Under the pieces are notes generated by a model that was given only the letters and a program-made list of their open reading frames with translations, ran no database searches and was not told the origin of the DNA. Shown here piece by piece: positions 6,685-13,903 of a stretch of DNA of 28,183 nucleotides. Each line of letters starts with the position of its first letter. Position 1 is the first letter of the stretch. Position numbers and translations under genes: made by a program. The stretch spans positions 1 to 28,183 of the IMG/VR virus record IMGVR_UViG_3300008448_000469, one strand, 5' to 3'. This DNA comes from a virus.

Positions 6685-7608
6685 TCAGGCGTTATCGAGG
6701 AACAGCAGTTTGCTACGCAGAGCATCGGGGCTCATCTGGGACAGATAGCGCCAAGCGTTCTCGGGGCTCTGATCCATGGTTTGAGTGAAACCATCCCACT
6801 GGGATTCAGGATCCGCACTGCGAGCACCGCCCGTGGCCGAAGCGGGGACAGCGGGGAACTGATCGTAGCGGGGCTCGTAGCTAACACCGTTGTTGGCGTT
6901 GTACTGACCATCTTCGTCCACGGGGTAAACCTCGGTGAAGAAGCGGTTGGTGTAATCAGCCAGCTGATCAGGATCAGTCAGGATGTGCTCCATGGCACCC
7001 GCACGCATGGCGAGAGCTTCCAGAGTCTCATTCTGAGAGATCAGGGTGTCTTCGAGAGTAACCGAGTACTCGTTCAGAATCGCAGGAGCTTCGATACCGA
7101 AGTGGTTAACTACGGCGGCGGTTGCCTCGCTTAGTTGAGCGGGTTGCGCTTCCGTAGAAGTCGGATAAGAAGTCGGGATTGTAGATCCGTTGCTGAACGA
7201 GGTCTGCGGATCCGTAGGGGCTTGGTACTGCCAGGGCTGGGCCTGTGAAACCTGACTGTACTGTTGAGTATCCTGCGGCACCATCTGGTACTGCGGATAC
7301 TGTTGTGCCTGGCTGGGGGACGGGGAGATTCGAGACATCACCCGCTCCAGGCTGCCCATCGCCGCTTCCCAGGGATTGGACGGGGAGGAGGCTGACGGAG
7401 ACTGGTTGTACTGGCTGTTGGTAGAAGGGACCGAAGCCTGTGTTGCCGGCGACTGCACTTGGGGCATAACTGCCGAAGGTGCCGCCTGGGTATTGGCTAC
7501 CCACTGCGGGTAGGCTGTTGAGCCCATATCCGCGGAGGGCGCTGCCTGAGGGGCTGCTACCGCCGGGGAGACCGGGCTCGGGATCGAAGCTGGGATCTGC
7601 TGGCTCAT
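6685..7608 (-). CDS. Scaffold-like protein (capsid assembly scaffold candidate)
   Basis: A 307-residue protein. The first half (about 1-160) is low-complexity, rich in Pro, Gln, Ser and Ala (SPSPSQAQQYPQYQMVPQ). The second half is acidic and helical (LSEATAAVVNHFGIEAPAIL, then LEALAMRAGAMEHILTDPDQ) and ends in LLFLDNA. Position between portal and capsid genes, disordered composition and a helical acidic C-terminus fit a capsid scaffold. The first 503 nt overlap the end of the portal gene in another frame. The start at 7608 has only a weak ribosome site; Met28, Met48 or Met84 (at 7359) are alternatives that would shorten the overlap. Confidence 0.65.
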   Translation of the reverse strand: MSQQIPASIPSPVSPAVAAPQAAPSADMGSTAYPQWVANTQAAPSAVMPQVQSPATQASVPSTNSQYNQSPSASSPSNPWEAAMGSLERVMSRISPSPSQAQQYPQYQMVPQDTQQYSQVSQAQPWQYQAPTDPQTSFSNGSTIPTSYPTSTEAQPAQLSEATAAVVNHFGIEAPAILNEYSVTLEDTLISQNETLEALAMRAGAMEHILTDPDQLADYTNRFFTEVYPVDEDGQYNANNGVSYEPRYDQFPAVPASATGGARSADPESQWDGFTQTMDQSPENAWRYLSQMSPDALRSKLLFLDNA

Positions 7609-9337
7609 AGCTGCCCGAGTAAGTCAGTTCTTGCGCAAGGTGATCGAACGTCCTGTATAACAGGCCCGTTAGGTTTAGCCGGGGATCAGCCGCAAGCGGT
7701 TGATTCGGCGCAAGTGGATGTGGCGTCTGCAACATCTGACTTAATAATACTAAAAATTGCTGCATTGCGCCTTGTGTTTGCTGAATCATTCGGAAAGGAA
7801 ATCCTTTAAGCATCTCCCCTCGTTCCGAATCAGTCTTGTCCGGGAACAAGTACTTCAGGGCTTCCACGGAGTCAACACCTAACTCCTGCAGGTTGCGAAC
7901 AACAATGGATTTCTGGTTGATGTCGTACGCAGTGTCCTCGTAAACATCCCCTTGGAATCGATACGTTACCTGCCTATCTCCGTCAGGAGGAAGCCCGTAA
8001 ACGCCTGCAGGAACATCGTTGTTGTCTAAGGAAGCCTTGATTGCCGTATCAACTTTGACCTCAAATTTAGCGAGAGCAACTTGATACTTTTCTTGATTTT
8101 CGGGAGTGTCTTCCTTAGGAGGCTTAGGTTCCTTCAGACCCGAAACGGCAATAAAACTTTCGCGGAAAACTTGCTCTTGATGATACAAAATCATCTCCAG
8201 AAGTTTGCAGAACCCGTAAGTTAAGAAACTTTTGTTTTTCCGCAGGGCCGTGGCCTGAGCCCGACCCATCAGACCTTTGATCTCCGTAGCCGTCGCACCA
8301 GCGGAAATAGAGATTTCGTCAACTCCGCCTAAAGCTGTGCGGATCTCTTCCCGCAGCAACAAAGCGTAACGATTCATGTCCCCGTTTACGGGGTCGGGCG
8401 TCATATAGCCCACGCGGTCGTTGGGCTCGACGTTCGCAATAATGCGAGGAACCTTCAATCCGCCAATACCGGAGCTAGCCCCGAATGGTTCGGATACACG
8501 CGTAGACGGAGTATCGCGACCAGCAAACCCACTCTGGCTGCTGATAGTCGGACGGAAAGTGCGATCCGAATCCGAAGCTTCGACCAGATCACTACGAGGA
8601 CGCGAACTGATCAGCGTGGGGTTACCGAAGAACTCGATGTTCTTGGCAATATTCCGCATCATTTGGTCATGAAGCACAATCTGCTCCATGAACGGTTCGA
8701 ACTCGCCTTCGCCTTCCGTACCGCTGCTATTGGGTTTGTTTAGAACCTCAACAGCCGGAATAAATCCGAGATTGTTAGGACGACTGTTTCGCGGAGTGAG
8801 AATGGCTCCCGGTTCGAGTTCAAAACTCAGTTCAGTGTTTGCCTCAAACTCGTTGATGTGATCATTCGTAATCGAAATGCGAACAAATCGTTCGTTCATC
8901 CCGTAGCTGTCAGAAGGAAGCCCGAGGTTGGAATTCCGTACTTTATAGCTATAGATGATTACAACTTCATCTATATTGCCGTTAATGTCATGGTATACTC
9001 TGTATTGATCTTTAGAGAAGAAATAAATTTGATACTTAAGCTTCGGATCCGGGCGGAAGTAAAACAGCCCGCACCCATCTAGCAGGAAATTACGAATAAT
9101 TGCTGGGAATCGGATATCCAGCTTATTGAGGTCGAGTAAATCTTGTATAAATTTTGTTCTAGCTCTATATGTATCCTGTTCACAATAGAAAAACAGACCT
9201 TTTTTGATCATAAGCAGCACCATCTGCTGCAAATGACCTAAAACCACCATGGTGGCGGATTGACGCGAACGATCCTGCGTCCGAGAAGCTTCGAGAATCT
9301 CGTTAAACCTCTGTCGAACGCCGAGCGTATCCGCCAT
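7106..9337 (-). CDS. Portal protein
   Basis: A 743-residue protein starting MADTLGVRQRFNEILEASRT. The first about 570 residues look like a phage portal: a helical N-terminus, a beta-rich wing (LFYFRPDPKLKYQIYFFSKD), a region with a long stem-like helix (GATATEIKGLMGRAQATALR) and a Gln/Leu-rich helical crown (MQQFLVLLSQML). The portal forms the dodecameric ring at the capsid vertex through which DNA passes. The remaining 170 or so residues are Gly/Pro/Ser-rich and end in a basic tail (TRSTKRGNRRRS); they make the protein longer than the usual 500-600 residues and overlap the scaffold-like gene. Assignment rests on pattern and gene order. Confidence 0.8.
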   Translation of the reverse strand: MADTLGVRQRFNEILEASRTQDRSRQSATMVVLGHLQQMVLLMIKKGLFFYCEQDTYRARTKFIQDLLDLNKLDIRFPAIIRNFLLDGCGLFYFRPDPKLKYQIYFFSKDQYRVYHDINGNIDEVVIIYSYKVRNSNLGLPSDSYGMNERFVRISITNDHINEFEANTELSFELEPGAILTPRNSRPNNLGFIPAVEVLNKPNSSGTEGEGEFEPFMEQIVLHDQMMRNIAKNIEFFGNPTLISSRPRSDLVEASDSDRTFRPTISSQSGFAGRDTPSTRVSEPFGASSGIGGLKVPRIIANVEPNDRVGYMTPDPVNGDMNRYALLLREEIRTALGGVDEISISAGATATEIKGLMGRAQATALRKNKSFLTYGFCKLLEMILYHQEQVFRESFIAVSGLKEPKPPKEDTPENQEKYQVALAKFEVKVDTAIKASLDNNDVPAGVYGLPPDGDRQVTYRFQGDVYEDTAYDINQKSIVVRNLQELGVDSVEALKYLFPDKTDSERGEMLKGFPFRMIQQTQGAMQQFLVLLSQMLQTPHPLAPNQPLAADPRLNLTGLLYRTFDHLAQELTYSGSYEPADPSFDPEPGLPGGSSPSGSALRGYGLNSLPAVGSQYPGGTFGSYAPSAVAGNTGFGPFYQQPVQPVSVSLLPVQSLGSGDGQPGAGDVSNLPVPQPGTTVSAVPDGAAGYSTVQSGFTGPALAVPSPYGSADLVQQRIYNPDFLSDFYGSATRSTKRGNRRRS

Positions 9338-9385
9338 GTCTAGTAATTACTTGTGTGAAGGTTAAAACAGAACACTAGCAGCGGC

Positions 9386-10060
9386 TCAGGCTCCGGTTTG
9401 AGCGGAAGCTTTCCGTTCTTGACGCTTAGTTTTCAGCTGAAATTTTAAAGCCTTCTCTTTAGCTTTAACAGCTTTGAGTTTATCCTTAATAGTCTTAGGT
9501 TTTTTCTGTGCAGCAGTGGGTGCGCTAGTTGTTTCCGTCGTCGTAGCGGTAGTGGAGGTTGTCGGAGTAGTAGTTGCAGCAGGTGTAACGGTTTGAGTAG
9601 GCGCAGCAGGTTTAGAAGCGAACAGACTCTTGGGAAGAACGATCGGATTGTACGTAGTGCGAGCCGGGGAGGATGTATTCCCCTCCCACGGTGTGTTAAC
9701 GCTGGTACGCGGGGTATTAGTCTGGCTGTATCCTGCGTACACTGTACCTTTAGTCATCTGCAGGTTCTGCAAAGGAGCAAGGCTCTCCAAAGCACGCGTT
9801 GTGCCCTTATCTACACCCGGCTGCCCGAAGGTCATGCCGTAAATAGACCGCGTATCGCCTAAATTAGGCCCCATCAAACCGCGATTGAACTTATTAACTA
9901 AGCTGGAACCTAACGCAACCCCCTTATCCTGAGCTTTCGCCATCACCTGAGCGACGGACTTCCCTGTAGATTTAGAAATTTGAGAAGCTTCGCGTTTTGT
10001 GAGATTTGCTCCCGCGCTCTGTATAGCTTGGCCGAGTAAAGCTTTAGCTTGGGATTTCAC
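9386..10060 (-). CDS. Thr-rich linker protein with basic C-terminus, unknown
   Basis: A 224-residue protein from GTG at 10060, which overlaps the stop of the GT17 gene (GTGA). Residues 1-60 are helical with many Lys and Ala; a Thr/Ala/Pro-rich low-complexity stretch (about 150-185, TPAATTTPTTSTTATTTETT) leads to a strongly basic helical tail (KDKLKAVKAKEKALKFQLKT). The pattern of disordered linker plus basic helix fits a virion or DNA-associated protein. It lies directly upstream of the portal gene. No family recognised. Confidence 0.65.
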   Translation of the reverse strand: MKSQAKALLGQAIQSAGANLTKREASQISKSTGKSVAQVMAKAQDKGVALGSSLVNKFNRGLMGPNLGDTRSIYGMTFGQPGVDKGTTRALESLAPLQNLQMTKGTVYAGYSQTNTPRTSVNTPWEGNTSSPARTTYNPIVLPKSLFASKPAAPTQTVTPAATTTPTTSTTATTTETTSAPTAAQKKPKTIKDKLKAVKAKEKALKFQLKTKRQERKASAQTGA

Positions 10061-10893
10061 GGCAACAGATACTGCTTCACTCTCTCAAGTTTAAACAATT
10101 TTTCCGGCAAAAGATCATGCGGGTAAGGAACTAGCACGTGGTCCCCACGGCCAAGGGGATCCGTACCGCCCGCAGAAGCTTTATACGCATCCAAATAAGC
10201 CAACATCTCAGGGCTATCCGCAGGCGCTACCGCATTAGGAATAACATCATAACAATGAGAGAACGAAGTAACCTTACGTTTCATGCGTTCAGCGTCCCCC
10301 ATCCAGCTGAAATGCCAGCCCGCATCGCAATTACCCACAACAATATCGTTGGGGTTTGAGCGGATTTGTGACGGAGTTTGCTTCAGGTGTTGGTGAAGCA
10401 CAACTGTGCCGCACGTCCAGTTTGTCGGAGCTTCCGACGGATCGCCTTCAGGATTCAAAACCCGCAGATCCGCCCGCCCATAGAACATCGGCATCGACAG
10501 GCGGACACATCGATCCGGATCTTCTTTGGCAAGCTCGACTGCTTCAAGCAAAGCCTCAGGTTTGGGGATTTCATCCACATCGCTGAAAAAGAACACCGAA
10601 TCAGGCGGCGTCATCCTCATCCCGACTCCTAGGGCATCGCGTTGCGCGTACTCGCGGGCCCACGGATTAGGAATGTCCTTCGGCGTGGGAAGCTCTACGT
10701 GCAGAACTTGAATTTTTTCCTCAGGGAGACCCAATTCCCGAATAGTATCTACGCACGTAAAAGGCTTGGGATCGCCTTTAAACGTACGGTTGCCATCTGT
10801 GATGATGAAACCATCTACAACATCCTTAAGCATCTCGATACGCAGTTCGAGAAGCTCTTTTTCGTCAAAATACAAAAAACAATCGAAAAGCAC
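10057..10893 (-). CDS. GT17-family glycosyltransferase
   Basis: A 278-residue protein that looks complete. It begins MLFDCFLYFDEKELLELRIE and contains the motifs expected of family GT17 (the family of beta-1,4-mannosyl-glycoprotein N-acetylglucosaminyltransferase): FFFSDVDEIPKP at residues 101-112 with the DxD metal-binding pair, and CDAGWHFSWMG toward the C-terminus. GT17-like enzymes in bacteria and phages transfer sugars to surface glycans, but the donor and acceptor cannot be read here. It sits in the late operon between small structural genes and the gene before portal, suggesting virion or host-surface glycan modification. No membrane segment is seen. Confidence 0.82.
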   Translation of the reverse strand: MLFDCFLYFDEKELLELRIEMLKDVVDGFIITDGNRTFKGDPKPFTCVDTIRELGLPEEKIQVLHVELPTPKDIPNPWAREYAQRDALGVGMRMTPPDSVFFFSDVDEIPKPEALLEAVELAKEDPDRCVRLSMPMFYGRADLRVLNPEGDPSEAPTNWTCGTVVLHQHLKQTPSQIRSNPNDIVVGNCDAGWHFSWMGDAERMKRKVTSFSHCYDVIPNAVAPADSPEMLAYLDAYKASAGGTDPLGRGDHVLVPYPHDLLPEKLFKLERVKQYLLP

Positions 10894-10917
10894 GGCAGGT
10901 CTTAAGCTGCCAGCATA

Positions 10918-11232
10918 TTAGCGCTTAACGGCGTAATTGATACCGCCGGAAGCGCGGTAAGCGGGTTCGCCGTTAGTCGGGCGACGCTTAGTTTGCGCTT
11001 TTGAAATCAGATCTTCCTTAACGTCCGTTACGTAGTCGTTGATATCTGCCTGTTCTCCGCCAGGTTCGTTTACCGAAGGAGGCACCGCACCGATTGTGAG
11101 ATTCGTGGAGTACGGATTTATTTCGGCATCATCCGACGTTCGCTCGGTATCTTTTTCCTGCCTTACTGCAGCAGCGTTCTGATCGGAGTAAGACCGACCA
11201 AAAAAATCAGCTGCACGAGAGTAAGGATTCAT
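10918..11232 (-). CDS. Small hydrophilic protein, unknown
   Basis: A 104-residue polar protein beginning MNPYSRAADFFGRSYSDQNA and ending in SGGINYAVKR. The motif NPYS appears twice (residues 2-5 and about 39-42), and the middle is acidic. It is probably disordered. It lies 2 nt after the previous gene, as part of a run of five nearly overlapping small genes (12212 down to 10918). No family recognised; a virion role is possible from position. Confidence 0.6.
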   Translation of the reverse strand: MNPYSRAADFFGRSYSDQNAAAVRQEKDTERTSDDAEINPYSTNLTIGAVPPSVNEPGGEQADINDYVTDVKEDLISKAQTKRRPTNGEPAYRASGGINYAVKR

Positions 11233-11234
11233 GT

Positions 11235-11456
11235 CTAAGCCGTAGTAGCCCGCTTCTTAATATACTCGGAAGCCCGACGCCTCGCTTCTTTAGCTTTTTC
11301 CGTGTTAGGTACACGGGTGTTTACCGGCTTGTCCCCTTGAGTCGCGCGTTTCTTAGCTTCATCTGTAGCGCGTCTTTCGGATGGCGATAATTCCGCCCAC
11401 GCTCTACGTGGCAGATACCGCTCAGTCCGCCCTTTTTCGCGAGCCAGATCAGCCAT
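11235..11456 (-). CDS. Small basic protein, unknown
   Basis: A 73-residue protein rich in Arg, Lys and Ala: MADLAREKGRTERYLPRRAW, then ELSPSERRATDEAKKRATQG, and NTEKAKEARRRASEYIKKRA. The YLPR-x-AW...LSPSERRATD...NTEKAKEARR pattern resembles small viral proteins of unknown function that I have seen described, but I cannot name the family with certainty. The basic charge suggests DNA binding or packaging with nucleic acid. The start ATG overlaps the stop of the preceding gene. Confidence 0.6.
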   Translation of the reverse strand: MADLAREKGRTERYLPRRAWAELSPSERRATDEAKKRATQGDKPVNTRVPNTEKAKEARRRASEYIKKRATTA

Positions 11457-11701
11457 CAGATGTACTGAGATAATTTGTTGGCAGGAGCTATCGTTCCTTG
11501 CGAAAGTTGCGCAGCTGCTAACAGCTCATCTTTTAGGGGCTCGATTATGCGGCTCAATAGAGCCAAGCGACGAGTATCGCTCCCCGTAATATCCGAAAAA
11601 AGCTCGGCTGAAGTTACATCGGACAAGGAATCGTCACGAAAACCCCTCCGTTCTCCAGTCAGGGCTGTGACAAGATCCTTAGTCGAATAAGAGGAAGCCA
11701 T
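11456..11701 (-). CDS. Small helical protein, unknown
   Basis: An 81-residue protein starting MASSYSTKDLVTALTGERRG and ending in APANKLSQYI. The C-terminal half is predicted helical with Leu/Ala repeats (LALLSRIIEPLKDELLAAAQ). It overlaps its neighbours by one base at each end, so it is translationally coupled in the small-gene run. No recognised family. Confidence 0.6.
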   Translation of the reverse strand: MASSYSTKDLVTALTGERRGFRDDSLSDVTSAELFSDITGSDTRRLALLSRIIEPLKDELLAAAQLSQGTIAPANKLSQYI

Positions 11702-11928
11702 CAGTCAGATCCTTTTTCGTATTCTTCGCGAGTTTGCCAGTCTTCTTTAGACCAGCGACTCAGACGATTTTCGGACGATTTTTTGCCGGCATACCGACCG
11801 CCCGCATCTTTATAGTACTTAGTCGCAAGCTGCATTGCGCGAGCGCTATGTCCGCCAAGCTTTGCACGAGCTTTGGCTTTAGCTTGAGCCCACTTAGCGG
11901 GATCTTTTTTCTTAGCTATGTCGGCCAT
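11701..11928 (-). CDS. DUF5872-like small protein
   Basis: A 75-residue basic protein: MADIAKKKDPAKWAQAKAKA, then LGGHSARAMQLATKYYKDAG, and a C-terminal NRLSRWSKEDWQTREEYEKG. The combination of Lys-rich start, HSARAMQLA..YYK.AGGRY and LSRWSKEDW resembles the DUF5872 type found in viruses and phages; no function is established. It overlaps both neighbours by one base. The assignment is from memory of the motif pattern. Confidence 0.6.
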   Translation of the reverse strand: MADIAKKKDPAKWAQAKAKARAKLGGHSARAMQLATKYYKDAGGRYAGKKSSENRLSRWSKEDWQTREEYEKGSD

Positions 11929-12212
11929 TAATACAACACAAATACACCTTCGACACTGCCACTAATGAGGGCAGTACAAGAAATAGGAATCAAAGTGTTC
12001 CCTTCTAAGTTTATAGCTGTCGAAACTTGTCCAGGAGCATCAGCTAACTCAACCGACAAGTACTCTTTCGCGTTTGTTGGTTTAGCTTCGATAAAAATTG
12101 CGCGGCAGCAGGGAAAATTCTTCCGACCGCCCGCGGGCTCCCACCCAAACCCACTGGCGTACGGTAGGGCAGCAGATTGCCCATACACCGATCCAAAAGC
12201 TCTGATGTCCAT
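11928..12212 (-). CDS. Small virion-type protein, first of a tandem paralogous pair
   Basis: A 94-residue protein, MDIRAFGSVYGQSAALPYAS followed by NFPCCRAIFIEAK and a beta-rich remainder ending in VEGVFVLY. The pattern (NFP.CRAI.I, hydrophobic strands, terminal LY) is shared by small phage proteins usually found among head and tail genes and thought to be structural. It is clearly related to the next gene upstream (12287-12571) by equal length and shared motifs. The two were probably produced by duplication. Confidence 0.7.
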   Translation of the reverse strand: MDIRAFGSVYGQSAALPYASGFGWEPAGGRKNFPCCRAIFIEAKPTNAKEYLSVELADAPGQVSTAINLEGNTLIPISCTALISGSVEGVFVLY

Positions 12213-12246
12213 GTCGCAAAGTTCCTGAGTTTCGTTTAAGCGAGTC

Positions 12247-12266
12247 TAGGTTTCTTTATAAACCTA
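12247..12266. repeat. Inverted repeat between the two paralogous genes
   Basis: TAGGTTT at 12247-12253 and AAACCTA at 12260-12266 form a perfect 7-bp stem with a 6-nt loop. No T run follows on either strand, so it is not a typical terminator. It could be an mRNA hairpin that affects translation or stability of the downstream paralog. Confidence 0.5.
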
Positions 12267-12286
12267 CCTAAATACTACGCGCACCA

Positions 12287-12571
12287 TCAGTACAGAAGAA
12301 CAACTTCAGCTACGGTAGACCGAGCGCCGCTAATGGTGACAATTGATAAAGGCAGCAAATCGTTAGGAGTAACTTTTTTTAAAGTAACAGGAACGCCTAA
12401 ACCATCCGCAAACACGACTTGCAAATCGTGATTAGCGGTTCCGTCGTTTATGTACACCGCACGACAAGCCGGAAAGTTGTGAGACTGACCACTAATCGTA
12501 AGCGCATATCCGCTCGCGTAAGGCAAAGATGCGGTTTGTGAGTAGTAACTGCCTAAAGCTCGAACGTCCAT
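12287..12571 (-). CDS. Small virion-type protein, second of a tandem paralogous pair
   Basis: A 94-residue protein with the same layout as its neighbour: MDVRALGSYYSQTASLPYAS, NFPACRAVYINDG, and a C-terminus ending in VAEVVLLY. Identical positions include the MD-RA-GS start, the LPYASG box and the NFP-CRA box. It is beta-rich with no membrane segment. Related small proteins occur in many phages in structural clusters. Having two copies with different surfaces could give two virion components from one fold. The start is ATG at 12571. Confidence 0.7.
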   Translation of the reverse strand: MDVRALGSYYSQTASLPYASGYALTISGQSHNFPACRAVYINDGTANHDLQVVFADGLGVPVTLKKVTPNDLLPLSIVTISGARSTVAEVVLLY

Positions 12572-12585
12572 CTCGAATCCGGTGC

Positions 12586-12858
12586 TTACGATAGTTTAGA
12601 GGATTTGATTGTTTCTTCTATCAAACGATCTAAATACCACGCACATTTTTGAAGATCTTGAACGCCGTTCTTATGCTCAGTTCGCCAAAGATACTTAAAA
12701 CAAGCTCCCCGACAATACGCCTTAAAACCTTCTACACCTAAGGCAGCCCGCAAAGCATCAATACACTCAATATCTCCTTGAGTATAGTGCGCAGGATGAT
12801 GTACCGCTTCGTCGTCAGTTAGGATCGAACCAAAAAATCGTTCCATTGTGAGCTTCAA
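12586..12858 (-). CDS. DUF3310 family protein
   Basis: A 90-residue protein with the complete DUF3310 pattern: VHHPAHYTQGDIECIDALRA at residues 19-38, YCRGACFKYLWRTEHKNG in the middle, and DLQKCAWYLDRLIEE near the end. DUF3310 proteins are frequent in phages and are thought to act in nucleotide metabolism or its regulation, but no activity is firmly established. The start is ATG at 12858 or the second Met at 12846; the gene overlaps the short upstream frame ending at 12815. Its place among structural genes is unusual for this family. Confidence 0.8.
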   Translation of the reverse strand: MKLTMERFFGSILTDDEAVHHPAHYTQGDIECIDALRAALGVEGFKAYCRGACFKYLWRTEHKNGVQDLQKCAWYLDRLIEETIKSSKLS

Positions 12859-12964
12859 TGAATTTGCGCAGTCTATAGGCGTCAGCGCGAGTGACTGTCT
12901 GAAAATTTGTTTTTCCCGAAAGAAGATATCCGACTGTTACGTAAGCGGCTCCTCTCCCGACCAC
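12815..12964 (-). CDS. Small protein, overlaps the DUF3310 gene
   Basis: Read directly on the minus strand: GTG at 12964 opens 49 codons to TGA at 12815. The product begins MVGRGAAYVTVGYLLSGKTN and ends RKFIEAHNGTIFWFDPN. It starts 2 nt after the stop of the glycosyltransferase gene and overlaps the start of the DUF3310 gene by 44 nt, a spacing typical of coupled phage genes. The sequence looks like a small folded protein and not like random translation. No family recognised; only one start codon is possible, because an in-frame TAA lies just upstream. Confidence 0.5.
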   Translation of the reverse strand: MVGRGAAYVTVGYLLSGKTNFQTVTRADAYRLRKFIEAHNGTIFWFDPN

Positions 12965-12966
12965 AA

Positions 12967-13878
12967 CTACGTAAGTTTAAATATCTGAGAACAGTCTAAC
13001 AACGGCTCTTGCCTGTCTTCCAAGTTTTTAGAGTATTTAACATCATCATGCAAAACTAAACCACATGGTTGCAGTTGATAAACCCCATCTCGACGAACAA
13101 CCGGAACACACCTTCGGTGTTCATAACCATCCGGGACAGACTCAAAAGCCAACCCCATGGAACTTCTGTCGGCAATAGGCCAGTTTCGAATACCTACTTT
13201 CCGATAGCTGTGCTCAGGATCAAAACTCTCCGAGCGTATGTACTTCTCCCCATCTGCCTGATTTAAGATCATCGCTCCGTAATACGGATTAGCGAGCTGT
13301 GCGAAAAAATTAACGTCATGATCTACAACCAAAATTTTCGGAACAGTAAATCCCACGTCGCTCCAAACTTTCGGAGTCTCCCGAACAAGCGAATACCGAT
13401 AATGATTATCAAAAGGAACTCGTTTTCCGAGGTAATCCTCGTACCGAACAAACCCAGGTTCCAGCCCCAGGCGGTTGAGCCGAGGCTTCCACCGAACCCA
13501 GTACAAGAAATTATCAGCAGTGAGAACCATATCGTTCTCTTGGTAAATATAAAAATCTGCTCTGCGATTAAGAATTTCTAGGGCTAGATCTGTCTTATGC
13601 GCCCAAGTCAGATACCAATTTTTATAATCAGGGGAAGCGACTTTTATCTCAGTAGTCGCATGTGAGACAGCACTTAAGACTGTTGCCAGAGTCTCGACAT
13701 CATCCTGCGCATCGTAATTAATGTACACACAGATATGCACCTGACAAGGGTATGCCGAGTACGCATTTATTACTCTTAGTAACGAATCGATACGCTCTAG
13801 AGGATTATGAGCGGTGATCGCTACCCAAATCTTTTTGTCCCGCATGTCCAGCTCGGCATCGCCGAGAACCTTTTGCAC
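12967..13878 (-). CDS. GT-A type glycosyltransferase
   Basis: The start is chosen at GTG 13878, 8 nt after GGAG, giving about 303 residues; the frame is open further up to 13980 but that part lies inside the terminase gene. ATG at 13845 (MRDKKIWVAI) is another option. The N-terminus IWVAITAHNPLERIDSLLRV resembles the nucleotide-binding start of a GT-A fold, and FYIYQENDMVLTADNFLYW carries an acidic metal-binding motif in DxD position. The C-terminus holds several His/Arg/Asp residues. The protein probably transfers a sugar to a surface glycan; donor and acceptor are unknown. It follows the terminase gene by 25 nt. Confidence 0.72.
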   Translation of the reverse strand: MQKVLGDAELDMRDKKIWVAITAHNPLERIDSLLRVINAYSAYPCQVHICVYINYDAQDDVETLATVLSAVSHATTEIKVASPDYKNWYLTWAHKTDLALEILNRRADFYIYQENDMVLTADNFLYWVRWKPRLNRLGLEPGFVRYEDYLGKRVPFDNHYRYSLVRETPKVWSDVGFTVPKILVVDHDVNFFAQLANPYYGAMILNQADGEKYIRSESFDPEHSYRKVGIRNWPIADRSSMGLAFESVPDGYEHRRCVPVVRRDGVYQLQPCGLVLHDDVKYSKNLEDRQEPLLDCSQIFKLT

Positions 13879-13903
13879 TTTAGTGTCTCCCACAGGTGTC
13901 CGA

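Noticed and set aside
9540-9600. Thr/Ala-rich repetitive stretch as a tandem DNA repeat
   Set aside because: The repetition is at the level of codons for Thr and Ala in a linker; no exact tandem DNA unit is kept.
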